DNA of 29,605 nt from an uncultured Parabacteroides sp. (GTDB taxonomy: Bacteria > Bacteroidota > Bacteroidia > Bacteroidales > Tannerellaceae). Below, one piece after another: positions 16,847 to 24,773 of the stretch (positions are counted from its first letter, which is position 1; each line of letters opens with the position of its first letter). Position numbers and translations under genes: made by a program. The DNA lies in NCBI GenBank assembly GCA_900552415.1, contig USAD01000002.1, positions 1 through 29,605 on the forward strand. The letters are read 5' to 3'. The notes beneath the pieces were generated by a model. The model did not search any database and had not been told where the DNA came from. It saw nothing but the letters and a program-made list of their open reading frames with translations.

Positions 16847-17884
16847 TTAACTCAGGATATCCTCCAAACCCGCCTTCAAGGGGCAATCCAGCTCGCAGGA
16901 ACCACAAGCCGTAGTCGCCGCGACCGCTTTATCGTACTTGAAAAGGGACACCTGCTCCTTTCCAGCGATGAACAGATCGCCAGCGGAGAGCTTTACACGG
17001 TATGCCTTATTGCCTCCCCCCATGGCCGGACCATCGAGCAAGACGGCGCGAAGGGTCCCGTCGGTCGTATAACAGCTGATTCTTGGCTTCCCTTTCTCGG
17101 ATGTGATCAGCTCGCCAGCCGGTGTCGGCTCCACGAAAGCGGGATTGCAACAGCCGCAAAACAGTCCGTCGGCGCCACCGGGCTTGCCAAACGCCTCGAT
17201 ATATTCGCCGTCGAGCGTATAACTCTCCACCTGATGACGGCCGGAGTTGGCGCAATAGAGCCGGTCGTTCATCACGGTAATCCCGAAAGTATAACTTGGG
17301 ATCACGAAGCCGTTCGGGCTTTGGATGAAACGCTTGAAATTTCCGTCGGCGGAGTATTGGCAGATGTTCTTATTCGCCGCGTCGGTGACGTAAACCTGCT
17401 CTTTGGCTACCGCGATCGAGCAATAGTCCGACTCCTCGCTGCATGCCTCCCACTCGCGAGACAGTTTTCCCTGGTTGTCATAGACTTGGATAGCCGTCGG
17501 TTGGAGCAGGTAGATCATGTCGGCATAAACCGTGATGTCGCGAATCGTCCCATTGACGGCAAAACCGCCCTTCGGGTTGCCCACGCGGTCGTAGATATCC
17601 ACCCGGCCTGGGGTCGCGACGACCAGCGAGTCGCCCAACAGGGCGAATCCCATGACCTCGCCCTCGGTGCGGAAGGCCGCTACCCGCCGATAGGGCGAGT
17701 CCGTGCGCCCCGCTTCCCGCTTCCAGGTCGGGCTGAGCTTGCTTCCCGACTGCTCGGGCAGGGAAACCATCTTATGAACCAACGTCCCTGAGACACCGAT
17801 AATGCCTCCAGCGGCCACCAATGAGCCACACACGTTCAAGAAACGCTTCCGCGTGATCTTACTGTTATCCTTATTCTCTTCCAT
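16847..17884 (-). CDS. Tat-type NHL-repeat beta-propeller with Cys motifs
   Basis: A 345-residue protein. The N-terminus has a Tat-like motif TRKRFLNVCG followed by a hydrophobic stretch to about residue 40; Lys replaces the second Arg of the classic motif. The body is an NHL-type propeller (blades such as YTLDGEYIEAFGKPGG). Two Cys features stand out: LFCGCCNP in a blade, and a C-terminal ACGSCELDCPLKAG. A CCNP motif of this kind is a feature I associate with some NHL proteins of bacteria; a metal-site role is inference. It lies 26 bp after the anchored propeller gene at 17911. Export by Tat would suggest folding with a cofactor before export. Its stop is followed by the 43-bp repeats. Confidence 0.87.
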   Translation of the reverse strand: MEENKDNSKITRKRFLNVCGSLVAAGGIIGVSGTLVHKMVSLPEQSGSKLSPTWKREAGRTDSPYRRVAAFRTEGEVMGFALLGDSLVVATPGRVDIYDRVGNPKGGFAVNGTIRDITVYADMIYLLQPTAIQVYDNQGKLSREWEACSEESDYCSIAVAKEQVYVTDAANKNICQYSADGNFKRFIQSPNGFVIPSYTFGITVMNDRLYCANSGRHQVESYTLDGEYIEAFGKPGGADGLFCGCCNPAFVEPTPAGELITSEKGKPRISCYTTDGTLRAVLLDGPAMGGGNKAYRVKLSAGDLFIAGKEQVSLFKYDKAVAATTACGSCELDCPLKAGLEDILS

Positions 17885-17910
17885 ATCTTTATCCTTTCTC
17901 TAATTTTCAG

Positions 17911-19338
17911 TTAAACAATCTTCAGGCAAGCCACCCGATGCGCGTCGCGGACGATCAGCATGCCGTCGGCATAAGCCATCGGCCCCCAGGCGTCGGCTCC
18001 ATCCATGATTTTTTGCTTCTTCAAGAACTTCATGCTGTTCTTCCCGACCTCGTAGACATACAATTCGCCATCATCCTTGAACAAGAAAAGGTTCTGGTTT
18101 ATGATCAAATAGGGCCCCAAGCCGAATCGCTCCTCGGCGCTTGACGACCAAACCGGGTCGTGAAGGTTATTCGGCGCGAAGCAAACCAGCTTGCCGCGCT
18201 GTCCGCCGGCGTCCTTGGGCATGATACTGATGATCATGTTGTCGTAGAAGATGGGTGTCTGCTGTTCGCTTGCCAATCCCTGGTTCGGTTTATATTGCTC
18301 GACGATCGAGGCTGTCCATCCCGATCCGGCCGGATCGACTTGCAACAAGGCGCCACCCGTGCCATATCCCGCCACGAGGAAGATCCGGTTGTTGCCGATC
18401 TTCAATGGAGAAGGCGCGACGACGGATGGCTGCCACTTCGTAACGCTCCAGAGCAGCTTGCCCTTGTCCGCCTCCTCGCCCGAGACCCCGCAAACGCCCC
18501 CCACGCCGATGTAGACGTAGGTCTTCTTGCCGCTCAAGGTCATCGGCACGACAGATGAGTGCGACATCTTAAAGCCAACGCTGTTCGGGGTTTCCCAAAG
18601 CACCTCGCCCGTGAGGCAATCCACGCCCACCAGCAGCGCCTTCTCGCCCGCCGGGGCGAGGATCAGCTGGCCGTTGTCCACCCTTGGGCATTGACCAGTA
18701 TACCAAAACGGCACCTCGGTATTGTAATTCTTCTTCATGTCAAGACTCCATTTCAAGTCGCCAGTGACCGGGTCGCAACACATGACATGCCCCTCGGGGC
18801 CGATCGTGATCACATAACCCTCGCCGACAGCTGGAATCGTCCGCGAGAAACCATGATTCCGTTTCATCGGAACCCGATACCAGCGCCTCCAAAGCTCCTT
18901 CCCGGTCTCAAGCGAGAAGCAGCGCAAGGCGTCGGAGTTCATGTTCTCGATATAATCCAGGAAATAAACCCGCCCGTTGTAGATCGCCGGGGCCGCGTGA
19001 CCCTCTCCCGTCTCCACTTGCCACAGAACAGGATAATCCTCAGCGGGAATCTTGATAGGATCAGTAGTCTTCACGATATTATCCAACAACTCTCCACGGA
19101 AATTGGTCCATTTTCCGGTCAGAGCGGACTCTATCTTCTCATATTCCATGAAATATTCCCCGATGTGAACATCATCCGCCTTTCGCTCCAGACCTTCCGG
19201 CCGGTTGTCCGCGCCCGGCAGCTGCATTGATAAATCCCCTCTAGGCGTATAAATATGCCATCCCACCAGGATGCCCACATAAAACAGCGTCACCAAAATC
19301 GTGATGCCAGTTACCCTCTTTTTCTCTTTCGCTTCCAT
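17911..19338 (-). CDS. Membrane-anchored PQQ-like beta-propeller protein
   Basis: A 475-residue protein with one N-terminal membrane segment (about residues 9-29, ITILVTLFYVGILVGWHIY) and no clear cleavage site, so it is probably anchored in the inner membrane and faces the periplasm. A region of about 60 residues leads to a WTNFRG motif, shared in form with the other propellers here. Blades carry PQQ-type ends such as ETGKELWRR, VTGDLKWSL and LTGEVLWET. It starts 4 bp after the cyclase gene's stop is reversed in order: the cyclase gene precedes it with only 4 bp between them, linking the lipid module to the propeller/redox module. Function unknown. Confidence 0.9.
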   Translation of the reverse strand: MEAKEKKRVTGITILVTLFYVGILVGWHIYTPRGDLSMQLPGADNRPEGLERKADDVHIGEYFMEYEKIESALTGKWTNFRGELLDNIVKTTDPIKIPAEDYPVLWQVETGEGHAAPAIYNGRVYFLDYIENMNSDALRCFSLETGKELWRRWYRVPMKRNHGFSRTIPAVGEGYVITIGPEGHVMCCDPVTGDLKWSLDMKKNYNTEVPFWYTGQCPRVDNGQLILAPAGEKALLVGVDCLTGEVLWETPNSVGFKMSHSSVVPMTLSGKKTYVYIGVGGVCGVSGEEADKGKLLWSVTKWQPSVVAPSPLKIGNNRIFLVAGYGTGGALLQVDPAGSGWTASIVEQYKPNQGLASEQQTPIFYDNMIISIMPKDAGGQRGKLVCFAPNNLHDPVWSSSAEERFGLGPYLIINQNLFLFKDDGELYVYEVGKNSMKFLKKQKIMDGADAWGPMAYADGMLIVRDAHRVACLKIV

Positions 19339-19342
19339 ATTC

Positions 19343-21076
19343 TCAGCTTTTAATCTCTTTCATTCTAATTTTCCTCAACGCATTCAACAAAAATGTCGCA
19401 TTGTACAACTCTTCCGAATACCACAAGCGGGCGAAATAGAGCCCGATTGGCTCACGCTGATAAAGGTTACGCTTCTGGTGCCGGACAAATAGATAATCCA
19501 GGCCTTTCCCAATCGCCATCCCGACCTCTTGATTTTCCTCCTGGAGCGAGGCCAAAGCGGCCAAAGCCCTCGAGGTCAAGGTTACCTTTGAGCGGATTCC
19601 CCGTTGGCCGCCCCAACCACCATCATCATTCTGGGCAATAAGGATAAATCGTATACCCTTATGAGCCATTTCCAGTGCCTGAATATCGCCCGAGGCGAGC
19701 AGATACTCCACCGCAATAGATGTACCGTAGATCGGCGACCGCTCGTCGCGAGTATCCTGATCGCCGAACCAGAGCGGCGTCCAGCTGCCATCGGGAGCCT
19801 GGGCACTGGAAAGCCAACGCAAGAGCTCCTTTTTGCCTTTGGCGCATCGCCGCCTCAACCCCTCGGGCAGGCTCGACTCCCAAAGCTGGAAGGCGAGAAA
19901 GGCATGCGCCGATATGTCGGGACTACTCCGGTCGAAAGGAAGCTTGCCCCAGCCCTTACAAAAGGTCGGCATACCGCCATCCTTGTTCCTCAACGCCAAA
20001 AGCCACTCGATCCCGGCACCCACTTCGTCGCTATATGTCCCATCCGACAAGAGAAACAAAGCCACCAAAGCGCCCGAGGTATCGTCAGCATCAGGTACAG
20101 AGCCTTGTAAACTGGTCCATCCCCAACCACCAGGCCGTGCGCCTGTAAAGGGATGACGCTCCTTGAAGGCCCAACCCCGGATCTGCTCCGCCAGTTGCTC
20201 CCTTCCCGGCAAGTCGCCGCCAAAAGCCTTCACGCTCAAGAAGGTCACCCACGACGAGAGATTCGTATCAATCGCCCACGAACCATCCCGCCGGACAGTT
20301 GTCTCGAGGAAATAGGCCGCCTTGCGGGTTACCTCATGCTCACGGAATCCCGCACCACAAAGGCACATCGCCACGAAAGCGGTCAGCGGGGCAGCCTCCA
20401 GGAAGCCACCATGCGCCGGCTGCAGTCTTGTCAGGACTCGCAAGGAAGGAGCGACAAAGCCTTCTCGCACCCAGGAGAAGATTCCTTTCCTTCCCTTCCT
20501 GTATCGCAAGATCCCCACGGCGATCAAAGCCGGGATCGCGTAGCTCACGACCGGCAGGCGCAAGAACCGGAACAACCCCTGAGGCAGTACGGAGGCCTCG
20601 AAAGGCAGTGACGGGATCTTGTTCCACTTGGTAATGACCCCTGTCAGGGCGCACATCACCAGGATCGGGACGGAAAACGTCAGGTCTTTCCCATAATACG
20701 CCAAGACTCCTTGAATAATCTTCTGGCTCGAAAAGCCTCCAAACCGCTGTTTAAGATAGTCTCGTGCCTTCGGCGGATCCTGCTCCAACCCATACAAGGC
20801 CGCGTAAGCCAACAGGGTGGCGGTCATGTTGGAGGGACTCTCCTCACTATCGCCCCACGAACCGTCCCATTTCATGGTAGAGAGCAACCATTCCGCCCCC
20901 CGGCGGATTTGCGTCTCATATTTTTCCCGGTCGATCAGGAACAAAGCATAGGTCGCTACCGCTGTCGAGATCGCGCTCGACGAGAGACATCCCCGCCAAG
21001 AGCCATCCGCCAACCGTTTCTCCTCCAGTTTTCCCTGAGCGGACCGAATCAATTCATCCAATTGTTCCCGATTCAT
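19343..21076 (-). CDS. Squalene-hopene-cyclase-like class II terpene cyclase
   Basis: A 577-residue protein with the alpha-toroid repeats of the squalene/hopene cyclase family. QW-type repeats occur at about 23-29 (ADGSWRG), 70-76 (WDGSWGD), 263-270 (RDGSWAID), 315-320 (PGGWGW) and near the C-terminus (APDGSWTPLW, DDGGWGGQ). Asp329-Ala-Asp331-Asp332-Thr333 in SVPDADDTSGAL fits the catalytic DxDDT motif that protonates a polyprene in class II cyclases. A membrane-facing hydrophobic region lies at about 133-190. It is somewhat shorter than the usual 630 or so residues. It overlaps the upstream toroid gene as ATGA. No squalene synthase gene is in the window, so the substrate may be another linear polyprene from the neighbouring synthase; that is inference. 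Confidence 0.87.
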   Translation of the reverse strand: MNREQLDELIRSAQGKLEEKRLADGSWRGCLSSSAISTAVATYALFLIDREKYETQIRRGAEWLLSTMKWDGSWGDSEESPSNMTATLLAYAALYGLEQDPPKARDYLKQRFGGFSSQKIIQGVLAYYGKDLTFSVPILVMCALTGVITKWNKIPSLPFEASVLPQGLFRFLRLPVVSYAIPALIAVGILRYRKGRKGIFSWVREGFVAPSLRVLTRLQPAHGGFLEAAPLTAFVAMCLCGAGFREHEVTRKAAYFLETTVRRDGSWAIDTNLSSWVTFLSVKAFGGDLPGREQLAEQIRGWAFKERHPFTGARPGGWGWTSLQGSVPDADDTSGALVALFLLSDGTYSDEVGAGIEWLLALRNKDGGMPTFCKGWGKLPFDRSSPDISAHAFLAFQLWESSLPEGLRRRCAKGKKELLRWLSSAQAPDGSWTPLWFGDQDTRDERSPIYGTSIAVEYLLASGDIQALEMAHKGIRFILIAQNDDGGWGGQRGIRSKVTLTSRALAALASLQEENQEVGMAIGKGLDYLFVRHQKRNLYQREPIGLYFARLWYSEELYNATFLLNALRKIRMKEIKS

Positions 21077-21951
21077 AATGATCCCAATGCCAATAATCCA
21101 TAAAACAAATATTCCACATCACCTTCCTCGTCCCACAAAGTCGCTCCGAAGCCACCGTTGTCTAACCAATGCGCCTCTATAAAATCTCTTGTGGGCACCA
21201 AAGGCCTTACCTCATAACATCTCAATACAAACAAGGCCGTAGCGGTCGATAACAGGTCGGGAACAGGCGCCGCGGCATCTGCCCGGAACCCTCCGGAAGC
21301 ATCTTGAACATGAAGCAAATAATCCAGATCATCGTTCTTGCGATATCCATCCGCCTGGCCGATCACCATCAGTGCCGCGGCCGTCGCGTTAACCGAGGCA
21401 ACCGAGCCTTCCCGACTGTTCGAGAAGCCACCATCTGCCACCCGATAGGCCGGAAACCGGTTCAATGTCTTTAAGTCTATATCTTGCCCGCAATCTTCTA
21501 AACACCCCCAATAAATAAATCGGGAATAGGGAGAATCGGGATCCTGATTCGGATAATCGATCACCTTAAAATGAGGGACAGATACGGGATTCGCCCAATT
21601 CCCAATAACCGGCATACGCCCGGCGAGCCATTCCGGCACGTTGAAAAACCGCTGGATCAACTCGCAGCGCCTATAAGCCGCATAGTGGACCAAGTCCATC
21701 GACGCCTGATCCAATGATTCCAGATAACGTCGCATGCGTTCCCGATCGAGCGGCAGGCCCAAGACATAAGCGAGAGCCCATCCGAATGAGGTATAATAGA
21801 TATCCGGCTCTCCGCCTTTATTCATAAAAGCCTCGCCCACGCTCTTCCTGTCGGCCAGGAAATGGCGCATCCGCTTGAGGGCATCTGTCCCCAGACGACG
21901 TTTACCATCCAGCAACGCCCTGAACAATCGTATGGACAAGGTCTCTTTCAT
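21073..21951 (-). CDS. Prenyltransferase/squalene-oxidase-repeat protein, single toroid
   Basis: A 292-residue protein with Gly-rich alpha-toroid repeats (VADGGFSNSREG, DASGGFRAD, DNGGFGATLWDEEGD) and the ending DVEYLFYGLLALGSL, like the final repeats of prenyltransferase beta subunits. It is about half the size of a full cyclase and lacks a visible DxDD motif; the zinc-ligand set of protein prenyltransferases is not obvious. It starts 22 bp after the synthase gene and its stop overlaps the cyclase start. It could bind a prenyl chain, act as a cyclase partner, or be a separate enzyme. The ATG at 21951 directly abuts an AGAGGAG stretch, which is unusually close for a ribosome site. Confidence 0.82.
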   Translation of the reverse strand: MKETLSIRLFRALLDGKRRLGTDALKRMRHFLADRKSVGEAFMNKGGEPDIYYTSFGWALAYVLGLPLDRERMRRYLESLDQASMDLVHYAAYRRCELIQRFFNVPEWLAGRMPVIGNWANPVSVPHFKVIDYPNQDPDSPYSRFIYWGCLEDCGQDIDLKTLNRFPAYRVADGGFSNSREGSVASVNATAAALMVIGQADGYRKNDDLDYLLHVQDASGGFRADAAAPVPDLLSTATALFVLRCYEVRPLVPTRDFIEAHWLDNGGFGATLWDEEGDVEYLFYGLLALGSL

Positions 21952-21973
21952 CTCCTCTTATTCTTTATCCTTA

Positions 21974-23536
21974 TTATTTAATAATCCTCTCCGTTACCCG
22001 GAACAATAACCGGCGTAATTCAATCCGGTCGATCCTCGACAAAAGTTCCAACGCCCGACGATGGTACAGTTGAACCATCTCCCTCGCCTCCTCGAGCGCC
22101 GCCAACAGCGACGGCTCATATTCCGGCTGGCGTAAGAAAGCGTTCAGGTCGGTCGTTTCCGCCAAAGCCTGACGGAAAATATCATCTCCGGCCCTATCCC
22201 GACAAACAATCGCCAATACCGCTGACGGGCGAACCGCCAAGACAACCGTCGGATCGGCATAATCCTCCAGGTCATCCTGCAATTGATAAGCGATCCCCAA
22301 ATCATTCGCGTAATCATGGAACAGGCGACGCAAGCCCGGATCATCTCCCGCGCAAATCAATCCCATGACCAACGAGACCTCGAACGCAGGCACGGTCTTC
22401 TTCTGGTAGACAGACAGGACAAAATCCATAGTCAGACCGTCTCGCGACCAATTCCAACCCAATTCCAAGCCCTGTCCCTCGCATAAGAGCACATGTGAAT
22501 CGGCAATTACCCGCAATAAATCCATGTTGCCCGTAGCCGCCAGCAATTGATACCCTTTGCCCAATAAAGCGTCGCCTATATTAATCGCGATCGGTGTTCC
22601 ATAAGCGGCATTTACCGTCTGCTTCCCATAACGTGTCGAATCGTTATCCTGAATATCATCATGCACCAAAGAGGCTTTATGGAAACACTCCACGGCAACC
22701 GCCGCCAACCGGGTCCGCTCGTCGAACCGGGTCGCGCCGCTCAACGCCAGGTAAGTCGCCGCCAGGAGATAAGGTCGCCAACGTTTGCCATCGCCAGCCA
22801 GCCAATCCAACGCCAAAGCCATTGTCCGATCGGAAGAATCAGGCAACAACCGATGGATCGACACTTCCGAGAACCAATCCTGGATTTCCCGTTTGATGTA
22901 ATCATAATCCAATAACCGCACCTCTTCGTCACTTTGTGAGGCGATCAACTCCTCCACATAATCAACATCTACCTGCGTATCCCGACAACCATCCACGTTC
23001 AACGGGATAGCCAATCCCGGTACGGCATTCTTGATCAACAAAGGGAATGCCTTCTCCAACGAGTCGAGACAACTGACGCCGATCACTGCCTCAACCGCTC
23101 CGCTGTCGATCAAGCTGATCACGGAAGTGAAACCCTCAGCCACAAGACTCATCATACCCAATTCCTCCGCCCGGTCTTGCAAGCCGACAATTGAGCAACG
23201 CCCGCAACGATGGCACAAGAGACCCAACTCATCCACTTCCGCTTGACAATTAGAGGAGTTACTCAAGCATTTGGGCAACAAAAGCAACCGTTTCTCAGAC
23301 GGGATAGCGGCGACAAGCGGACGCCAGACCGCGTTGTGCATCTCGACCATGATCCAGCCCAGGTAATCCTCGCCCAACCCACGCTCACGACTGAACTGCT
23401 CCGCCAGTTCCGACAAACTCTCCATCGACAAGGGAGGAACAAGCGAACGTCCGGCTACAAAACCAGAAATCAACCGTCGCAAGTCACGCCTCTCCCGATA
23501 GGAGGCAGGTACATGATATTTTGATCTGTTTTCCAT
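21974..23536 (-). CDS. DUF116 - polyprenyl diphosphate synthase fusion
   Basis: A 520-residue fusion starting at the ATG at 23536 (a TTG two codons upstream is possible). Residues 1-200 match the DUF116 pattern: LLLLPKCLSNSSNC, then CHRCGRC, then EAVIGVSCLDSL, with conserved Cys at about 90, 97, 108, 111, 114 and 156. Residues about 225-520 are an isoprenyl diphosphate synthase with GKRWRP (250-255), first Asp-rich motif DDIQD (293-297) and second motif DDLED (421-425). It should extend allylic diphosphates with isopentenyl diphosphate. Small residues, not an aromatic, lie 4-5 positions before the first motif, which in this family often allows longer chains; that is inference. DUF116 is often found beside radical SAM and Fe-S proteins, as here. 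Confidence 0.9.
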   Translation of the reverse strand: MENRSKYHVPASYRERRDLRRLISGFVAGRSLVPPLSMESLSELAEQFSRERGLGEDYLGWIMVEMHNAVWRPLVAAIPSEKRLLLLPKCLSNSSNCQAEVDELGLLCHRCGRCSIVGLQDRAEELGMMSLVAEGFTSVISLIDSGAVEAVIGVSCLDSLEKAFPLLIKNAVPGLAIPLNVDGCRDTQVDVDYVEELIASQSDEEVRLLDYDYIKREIQDWFSEVSIHRLLPDSSDRTMALALDWLAGDGKRWRPYLLAATYLALSGATRFDERTRLAAVAVECFHKASLVHDDIQDNDSTRYGKQTVNAAYGTPIAINIGDALLGKGYQLLAATGNMDLLRVIADSHVLLCEGQGLELGWNWSRDGLTMDFVLSVYQKKTVPAFEVSLVMGLICAGDDPGLRRLFHDYANDLGIAYQLQDDLEDYADPTVVLAVRPSAVLAIVCRDRAGDDIFRQALAETTDLNAFLRQPEYEPSLLAALEEAREMVQLYHRRALELLSRIDRIELRRLLFRVTERIIK

Positions 23537-23555
23537 AAACAATAGTTTTCACCAA

Positions 23556-24773
23556 TTAACCATAAGCTCCGAAACCAAAGAAATAACGTTTCTTCAATAT
23601 CCGATAAAACAGGTTCCGTTCCGGAATCTCCTCTCCCGGCATATCATGTCCAGGCAAAGCGGTCATCCGTCGGTACTCACCCAAGACTGTTCGCCGGCTT
23701 GTCGTATCGGTCGCCCGACGGGATTCCAGGTACGAGACCAACTTTGCGGGATTCTCCAACAGGATACAACCTCGTGAGGTATCGGCCACCATCCGACGCA
23801 GATCAGCTAAAAAAGCGGATGACTCAAACAGCTCACCCACATTCGCTCCTGTCCCGTCAATAAACTCCTTCGCCATCTGCAAGGGCGGACAAAACTCCAA
23901 CGCCCCACTGGGTGAAATATGATGACTCATTCCCGTCGCCGCCGGACAAAGTGCCCGTCCATCAGCATCCCAATAGGTCTCGATCAGGAACAATGGCGCG
24001 TCGCGACGCTGCTCGACCACGAAACGACGGAATCCCCGGATCTGCTCCTTAGTCAACGCATTCTCAGGATGAGGATCAGCGCCTACCGGCCGATAAATAT
24101 AATACCACAAATAATGAGCGCCCGCCCGAGCTACCCGATTGATATAATCACGGCTCAACAACTCATCGTAGTTACTTTGGCAGATACTTGCCGCCACACC
24201 AAAGATCAACCGCTCCTTACGGCAAGCCTCAACACCACGCATCGTCCGGTTGAAAACCTCCGACTTTCCACGACGACGATCACTCTCCTCCTCCAATCCC
24301 TCGATACTCAACAAGGGCGTGATATTTCCACATTGGCGCATCCGCCGGGCGATCTCGCCGGTCAACAACGTCCCGTTCGTGAACAGTTGAAAATAGCAAT
24401 CACCATGTTTCCCTAACAGGTCGAGCAGTCCCTTATACAGTAAAGGCTCGCCACCCAAAATCCCGAAGAAATAAGAACCTCGCTTTTTCGATTCAGTGAT
24501 AATTCCATCCAATTGGGCCAGCGAGAGCGACCGTTGGCCACCCGCAGAAACCCAACAGCCGGAACAGGCCAGGTTACAACGTTCCGTCACCGAGATCATC
24601 ACGAAGGCCGGAAAGAAAGGTTGGCCTGTCGCCTGACGGCGCTCGAAAGCGGCCATATTCTTGACATTCCGCCAACCGAAATTATAGATAAACTTCCAGA
24701 CCAGGCGAGGCGAACATTCCAACGGAACCCGTAATACCGTTCGCAAGAAAGCGATGTAATCCGTTCCTCCCAT
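23556..24773 (-). CDS. Radical SAM enzyme
   Basis: About 405 residues from the ATG at 24773; a GTG three bases upstream is the other option, and an AGGAGG lies upstream of both. The radical SAM cluster motif is CNLACSGCW (Cys66, Cys70, Cys73), followed by a GGEP motif at about 107-110. C-terminal Cys residues (ALCPAATG, LEFCPP, RGCILL) suggest an additional Fe-S site of SPASM type. Substrate is not evident. In hopanoid pathways the radical SAM enzyme HpnH modifies the terpenoid; a similar tailoring role is possible because this gene sits between the 4Fe-4S protein and the polyprenyl synthase fusion. The start overlaps the preceding stop by one or four bases, so the two genes are coupled. Confidence 0.9.
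   Translation of the reverse strand: MGGTDYIAFLRTVLRVPLECSPRLVWKFIYNFGWRNVKNMAAFERRQATGQPFFPAFVMISVTERCNLACSGCWVSAGGQRSLSLAQLDGIITESKKRGSYFFGILGGEPLLYKGLLDLLGKHGDCYFQLFTNGTLLTGEIARRMRQCGNITPLLSIEGLEEESDRRRGKSEVFNRTMRGVEACRKERLIFGVAASICQSNYDELLSRDYINRVARAGAHYLWYYIYRPVGADPHPENALTKEQIRGFRRFVVEQRRDAPLFLIETYWDADGRALCPAATGMSHHISPSGALEFCPPLQMAKEFIDGTGANVGELFESSAFLADLRRMVADTSRGCILLENPAKLVSYLESRRATDTTSRRTVLGEYRRMTALPGHDMPGEEIPERNLFYRILKKRYFFGFGAYG

Noticed and set aside
16715..17791. 358-codon plus-strand frame
   Set aside because: Begins in the repeat array and runs opposite the NHL propeller; no family features.
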